DNA of 64,000 nt from Variovorax gracilis (GTDB lineage: Bacteria; Pseudomonadota; Gammaproteobacteria; Burkholderiales; Burkholderiaceae_C), in contig NZ_JASZYF010000022.1 in the NCBI RefSeq assembly GCF_030317115.1, positions 1 to 64,000 of the forward strand. The letters run 5' to 3'. Made by a program: the position numbers and the translations under genes. This document shows positions 60,896 through 64,000 of this stretch, one piece after another. Numbering within the stretch: position 1 is the first letter of the stretch; every line of letters starts with the position of its first letter. The notes beneath the pieces are model-generated. The model worked only from the letters and a program-made list of their open reading frames with translations. It searched no databases and was not told the origin of the DNA.

Positions 60896-62049
60896 ACCGG
60901 ACAACGCACGACACCGATGTGCTGGTGCTGGGCGGAGGCCTGATGGGTACCACCGCGGCCTTCTTCCTGCGCCACCACCATGGCCTCACGGTCACTTTGC
61001 TTGAGCGCGAGCTGGTCGGCCGTCAGGCCAGCGGCACCAACTTCGGCAATGTGCGCCGGCAGGGCCGTGCGCTGGCCCAGATGCCACTGGCGAACCGCGC
61101 ACGCGCCGTCTGGGGGCAAGTGAAGACGCTGCTGGGCGAGGACCTGGAATTCGTGCCCTACGGCCACCTGCGCGTGTGCTACACGGAGAAGCAGGCCGCG
61201 GTGCTGGAACAGCACGTGCGGGACGTGAAGCCGCTGGGCCTGGACCTTGAACTGTTCAGCGCCGAGCAGTTGCGCCGGCGCTGGGGCATCTTTGCTCCCG
61301 AGGTCGTGAGCGGCTCGCTCTCGCCGAACGACGGACATGCCAATCCGCGCCTGGCCGGTCCGGCCTTTGCACGGGCGGCGCGGCGTGCGGGCGCGAACAT
61401 CGTCGAGCACGCCGAAGTCATGCACGTCGAGCACGATGGTGCGGGCTTCGTCGCGCACACCGCGGACGGTCGGCGCTTCCGCGCGCCGCAGCTGCTCGTC
61501 GCCTGCGGCGCCTGGTCGAACCGCATGGCCGAGCAGTTCGGCGAAGCCGTGCCGATGGACGCGCGCGGACCGCAGATGGGCGTGACCGAACCGCTGCCCT
61601 ATGCCCTTGGCCCGTCGATCGGTGTGTCCTCGCCGGTCGAGCACGAGGGCCTGTACTTCCGGCAGATCGCGCGCGGCAACATCGTCTTCGGCGGTGGACT
61701 CAAGGGACCGGCCCACACCGACTCGGTCCGCGCCTACGTGAAGCCCGACAACGTGCTGCGCCAGCTGCGCGAGCTGCGCCGCTTCGTGCCGGCCTTCGAG
61801 CACGTTCAACTCATCCGCGTGTGGAGCGGCATCGAGGGCTACACCGGCGACTGGCAGCCGGTCATCGGGCCCAGCGCCCGCGTGGCCGGCCTGCACTACG
61901 CCTTCGGCTTCAATGGCGAAGGTTTCGCGATCAGCCCCGGCGTGGGCGAGACGATGGCCGAGCTGATCGCCACGGGACGCACGTCGACGCCGATCGAGTG
62001 CTTCTCGATCGGCCGCTTTGCTTCCGAGCTGACCAGGCAGGCGGCCTGA
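60892..62049 (+). CDS. FAD-dependent oxidoreductase, HcnC/OoxB-like catalytic subunit
   Basis: 385 residues. DAO-family FAD site TDVLVLGGGLMGTTAAFFLR, GRQASGTNFGNVRRQGRALA, and a C-terminal RVWSGIEGYTGDWQPVIGPS, HYAFGFNGEGFAISPGVGET. This subunit oxidises the amine or imino acid in complexes such as opine oxidase, D-amino acid dehydrogenases or HcnC. The start overlaps the previous stop (ATGA). A real hydrogen cyanide synthase is unlikely here, since the cluster is catabolic, but it cannot be excluded from sequence alone. Confidence 0.92.
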   Translation: MNRTTHDTDVLVLGGGLMGTTAAFFLRHHHGLTVTLLERELVGRQASGTNFGNVRRQGRALAQMPLANRARAVWGQVKTLLGEDLEFVPYGHLRVCYTEKQAAVLEQHVRDVKPLGLDLELFSAEQLRRRWGIFAPEVVSGSLSPNDGHANPRLAGPAFARAARRAGANIVEHAEVMHVEHDGAGFVAHTADGRRFRAPQLLVACGAWSNRMAEQFGEAVPMDARGPQMGVTEPLPYALGPSIGVSSPVEHEGLYFRQIARGNIVFGGGLKGPAHTDSVRAYVKPDNVLRQLRELRRFVPAFEHVQLIRVWSGIEGYTGDWQPVIGPSARVAGLHYAFGFNGEGFAISPGVGETMAELIATGRTSTPIECFSIGRFASELTRQAA

Positions 62050-62110
62050 AGGGGCCGCCTCCTGCCGCTTCACGCGTGGCGCCGGCTGATCTGGGCTGGC
62101 TTCCTGACTG

Positions 62111-62464
62111 CTACAGGGCCATCACGACGAAGACCTTGCGCAGCGTCTCGTGTACATGCCATTCGCCGGTGGTGTGCGCCGGGAAGAACAGTGTGTCGCC
62201 CGCGCGGATCTCGAGCGCCGCGGCACCGCTCGGCGTGAAAGTGCACGCGCCAGTGAGGATGTGCATGACTTCGGCGTTGGCCAGCTGACGCTCGAAGCGG
62301 CCGGGTTCGCATTCCCAGATGCCGCTGTTGTTGCCGCCGGCGCCGACAAGTTCAACGTCGATGCCGCGCAGCCGGCAAGGCGGCTGGCTCAGCGGACGTG
62401 CGGGCGTGCCCTGGTCTTGCAGGCCGCCGATGATGGCCGATTGGTGCAGAACGGTGATGCTCAT
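62111..62464 (-). CDS. cupin domain protein (DUF861/EutQ-like)
   Basis: 117 residues from the ATG at 62464; an in-frame TTG at 62482 is possible. Cupin features ANAEVMHILTGACTFTPSGA, LEIRAGDTLFFPAHTTGEWH, VHETLRKVFVVMAL. A small metal-bound beta-barrel enzyme or binding protein; EutQ- and ureidoglycine-type relatives act on amino or ureido compounds. The amidohydrolase gene lies upstream on the same strand with a 30-base gap. Confidence 0.88.
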   Translation of the reverse strand: MSITVLHQSAIIGGLQDQGTPARPLSQPPCRLRGIDVELVGAGGNNSGIWECEPGRFERQLANAEVMHILTGACTFTPSGAAALEIRAGDTLFFPAHTTGEWHVHETLRKVFVVMAL

Positions 62465-62494
62465 GGGGATTGAAGAGTGCAATGGTTGAAGGGG

Positions 62495-63697
62495 TCAGGG
62501 GGATGCGCGGACGGGATTCGCCGCCAGAGCGCGTTCGGCCACCTCGCAGAACCAGCGCACGCCCAGCGGGAGCGCATCGTCATTGAAGTCGTAGCACGGA
62601 TGGTGCAGCGCGCGTTCGCCGTCGGGCCCCGGATCGGCCCGGCCCTGGCCGAGCCACAGGTAGGCGCCTGGCCGGTGTTTGAGCATGAAGGCGAAGTCCT
62701 CCGACGTGAAGGCCGCGCGGGGCGCCATGCCGGCCTGCAGGCCGACGGCCGTTGCCGCGGCAAGCGCGAGCGCGGCCTCGGCCGCGGTGCTGACGGTCGC
62801 CGGGTAGTAGCGCACGTAGCGCACCTCCGCCTGCGTCCCGCTCGCCAGCGCCACACCGTCGACGGTGGCGCGCAGCGCGGCCTCGATACGGTCTTGCGAG
62901 GCGGGGTCGAAGCTGCGCACGGTGCCGGTGACCGAAACCTCCGCCGGCAGGACGTTGTGGCTGTGGCCGCCCTCGATGCGCGTGACCGACAGCACCGCCG
63001 ATTCGGCGGGGTCGATGCGGCGCGAGACGATGGTGTGCAGCTGCACGACGAGATGGCTCGCGGCGAGGATGGCGTCGGGCGTGTGATGCGGCTGCGCGGC
63101 GTGGCCGCCGCGGCCGCGCAGCACGATGTCGAAGCGGTCGGCCGCGGCCATGATCGGGCCGGCCCGCGTCTGCGCCTGTCCGAGCGGCAGGTCGGGCCAA
63201 TTGTGCAGCGCATACACGGTGTCGCATGGGAAGCGCTCGAACAAGCCGTCCTCGATCATCGCGCGCGCACCGCCCCTGCCTTCTTCGGCCGGCTGGAAGA
63301 TGAAATGCACCGTGCCGTCGAAGCGCCGCGTGCGCGCCAGCTGGCGCGCGGCGCCGACCAGCATGCTGGTGTGGCCGTCGTGGCCGCAGCCATGGTGCAC
63401 GCCCGGCGTGCGGCTGGTGTGTGCGGCGCGCCCCAGCTCGGCCATCGGCAGTGCGTCCATGTCGGCGCGCAGACCGACGCTGCGGGTGCCGCTGCCGCAG
63501 CGCAGCGTACCGACTACGCCGGTGCCGCCCAGGCCTTCATGAACCTCGAGGCCGAGGAGCCGCAGCGCATTCGCCACCACGCCGGCCGTACGCCGCTCCT
63601 CGAAAGCGAGCTCGGGATATGCGTGCAGATCGCGGCGCAGCGCGATCAGCTCGGGCAGCAGGTCCTCGACCGGCGCAGCGATGGCCTGGAGCGTCAA
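62495..63697 (-). CDS. M20-family amidohydrolase (hippurate-hydrolase-like)
   Basis: 400 residues from a TTG at 63697 that overlaps the HAD stop (TTGA); the open frame runs further upstream but is antisense-like there. Metal site SVGLRADMDALPMAELG, GVHHGCGHDGHTSMLVGAAR, FIFQPAEEGRGGARAMIEDG; dimerisation lid VLRGRGGHAAQPHHTPDAIL and C-terminal AAFTSEDFAFMLKHRPGAYL. These enzymes cleave N-acyl amino acids. With the GNAT and oxidase genes nearby, it may deacylate an acylated amine or amino acid. Confidence 0.92.
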   Translation of the reverse strand: MTLQAIAAPVEDLLPELIALRRDLHAYPELAFEERRTAGVVANALRLLGLEVHEGLGGTGVVGTLRCGSGTRSVGLRADMDALPMAELGRAAHTSRTPGVHHGCGHDGHTSMLVGAARQLARTRRFDGTVHFIFQPAEEGRGGARAMIEDGLFERFPCDTVYALHNWPDLPLGQAQTRAGPIMAAADRFDIVLRGRGGHAAQPHHTPDAILAASHLVVQLHTIVSRRIDPAESAVLSVTRIEGGHSHNVLPAEVSVTGTVRSFDPASQDRIEAALRATVDGVALASGTQAEVRYVRYYPATVSTAAEAALALAAATAVGLQAGMAPRAAFTSEDFAFMLKHRPGAYLWLGQGRADPGPDGERALHHPCYDFNDDALPLGVRWFCEVAERALAANPVRASP

Positions 63698-64000
63698 CGG
63701 CCGGCCTCGACGGCATCGGCCAGCTCGGCCAACGTGTGGAAGTGGTAGTCGGGCTGCGTGTGCGTGGATTCGATCGTGCCGCCGGAACCCTTCTGCGCAT
63801 GGCGCCGCTCGATCCAGCAGGTCGTGATGCCCAGTTGCTTCGAGATGCCGATGTCGTGGTATTGACTCTGCGCCACGTGCAGGTTGTCCGCTTGCTTGTA
63901 GCCCCAGGCGCCTTCGAAGCGGCCACGCGCATAGGCGAAGTAGCGCGCGTCGGGCTTCTCGCAAAGCGCGTCGTCGCAGCTCAGCAGCATGTCGAAGGGG
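63694..64000 (-). CDS. haloacid dehalogenase type II-like hydrolase, 5' part outside window
   Basis: The last 101 residues are visible. They include a conserved Lys region (CEKPDARYFAYARGRFEGA) and the C-terminal signature LHVAQSQYHDIGISKQLGIT, TCWIERRHAQKGSGG of type II haloacid dehalogenase-like proteins. The nucleophile Asp is outside the window. A similar HAD gene lies at 52461, so the locus has two paralogues in different operons. Confidence 0.85.
   Translation of the reverse strand, partial: PFDMLLSCDDALCEKPDARYFAYARGRFEGAWGYKQADNLHVAQSQYHDIGISKQLGITTCWIERRHAQKGSGGTIESTHTQPDYHFHTLAELADAVEAGR

Overview
The window is high-GC DNA (strong G/C preference at third codon positions). It looks like a chromosome segment of a betaproteobacterium of the Comamonadaceae, most like Variovorax. 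The clues are tctC/Bug-type orphan binding proteins, LacI-controlled catabolic operons, Dpp-type transporters beside FAD oxidoreductases, and conserved Burkholderiales hypotheticals. The genus is inferred from gene content, not from a marker gene. I saw no rRNA, tRNA or CRISPR.

Layout. 1-3.9 kb: end of a DUF6502 gene, then a probable operator, two small zinc-ribbon membrane proteins (the second carrying a huge Gly/Pro-rich tail) and a sugar-phosphate transferase. 4.8-8.1 kb: a decayed paoABC-type molybdenum aldehyde oxidoreductase locus with three frameshifts and a paoB-paoC fusion deletion. 8.2-10.5 kb: small hypotheticals, an AraC fragment abutting an IS21-family istA fragment. 10.5-18.1 kb: an inner-membrane sulfatase-fold transferase, a PhoX-like Tat phosphatase, a GDSL lipoprotein esterase, and a divergent winged-helix/AAA regulator. 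19.0-23.8 kb: kdpFABC preceded by a coupled 34-residue membrane peptide and with no kdpDE beside it. 24.1-31.2 kb: a plus-strand set joining a two-gene ATP-citrate-lyase-like enzyme, a CitMHS citrate carrier, a Usp protein and a periplasmic binding protein.

31.3-40.6 kb: a nine-gene minus-strand catabolic operon (HisD-like dehydrogenase, SDR, LacI, 3-hydroxyacyl-CoA dehydrogenase-like, Bug, LeuC-like, LeuD-like, ICL/PEPM lyase, Bug) with two LacI-type operators just before its first gene. 40.7-42.9 kb: AraC regulator, methyltransferase, small conserved protein. 43.3-54.8 kb: a minus-strand nitrogenous-compound uptake and oxidation set (aldehyde dehydrogenase, HAD hydrolase, amine-oxidase-like flavoprotein, Dpp-like ABC transporter, tartrate/malate dehydrogenase, succinate-semialdehyde dehydrogenase). 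55.0-62.0 kb, divergent from it: tandem-GNAT acetyltransferase, hydroxypyruvate reductase, class III aminotransferase, Lrp regulator and a HcnABC/opine-oxidase-like trio. 62.1-64.0 kb: minus-strand cupin, M20 amidohydrolase and the end of a second HAD dehalogenase-like gene.

Working together, the right two thirds look like three catabolic modules: citrate import and cleavage; an unknown branched hydroxy-acid pathway of dehydratase plus lyase; and an amine/opine pathway in which uptake, oxidation to aldehyde, aldehyde oxidation, transamination and entry into central metabolism can all be assigned to candidate genes.
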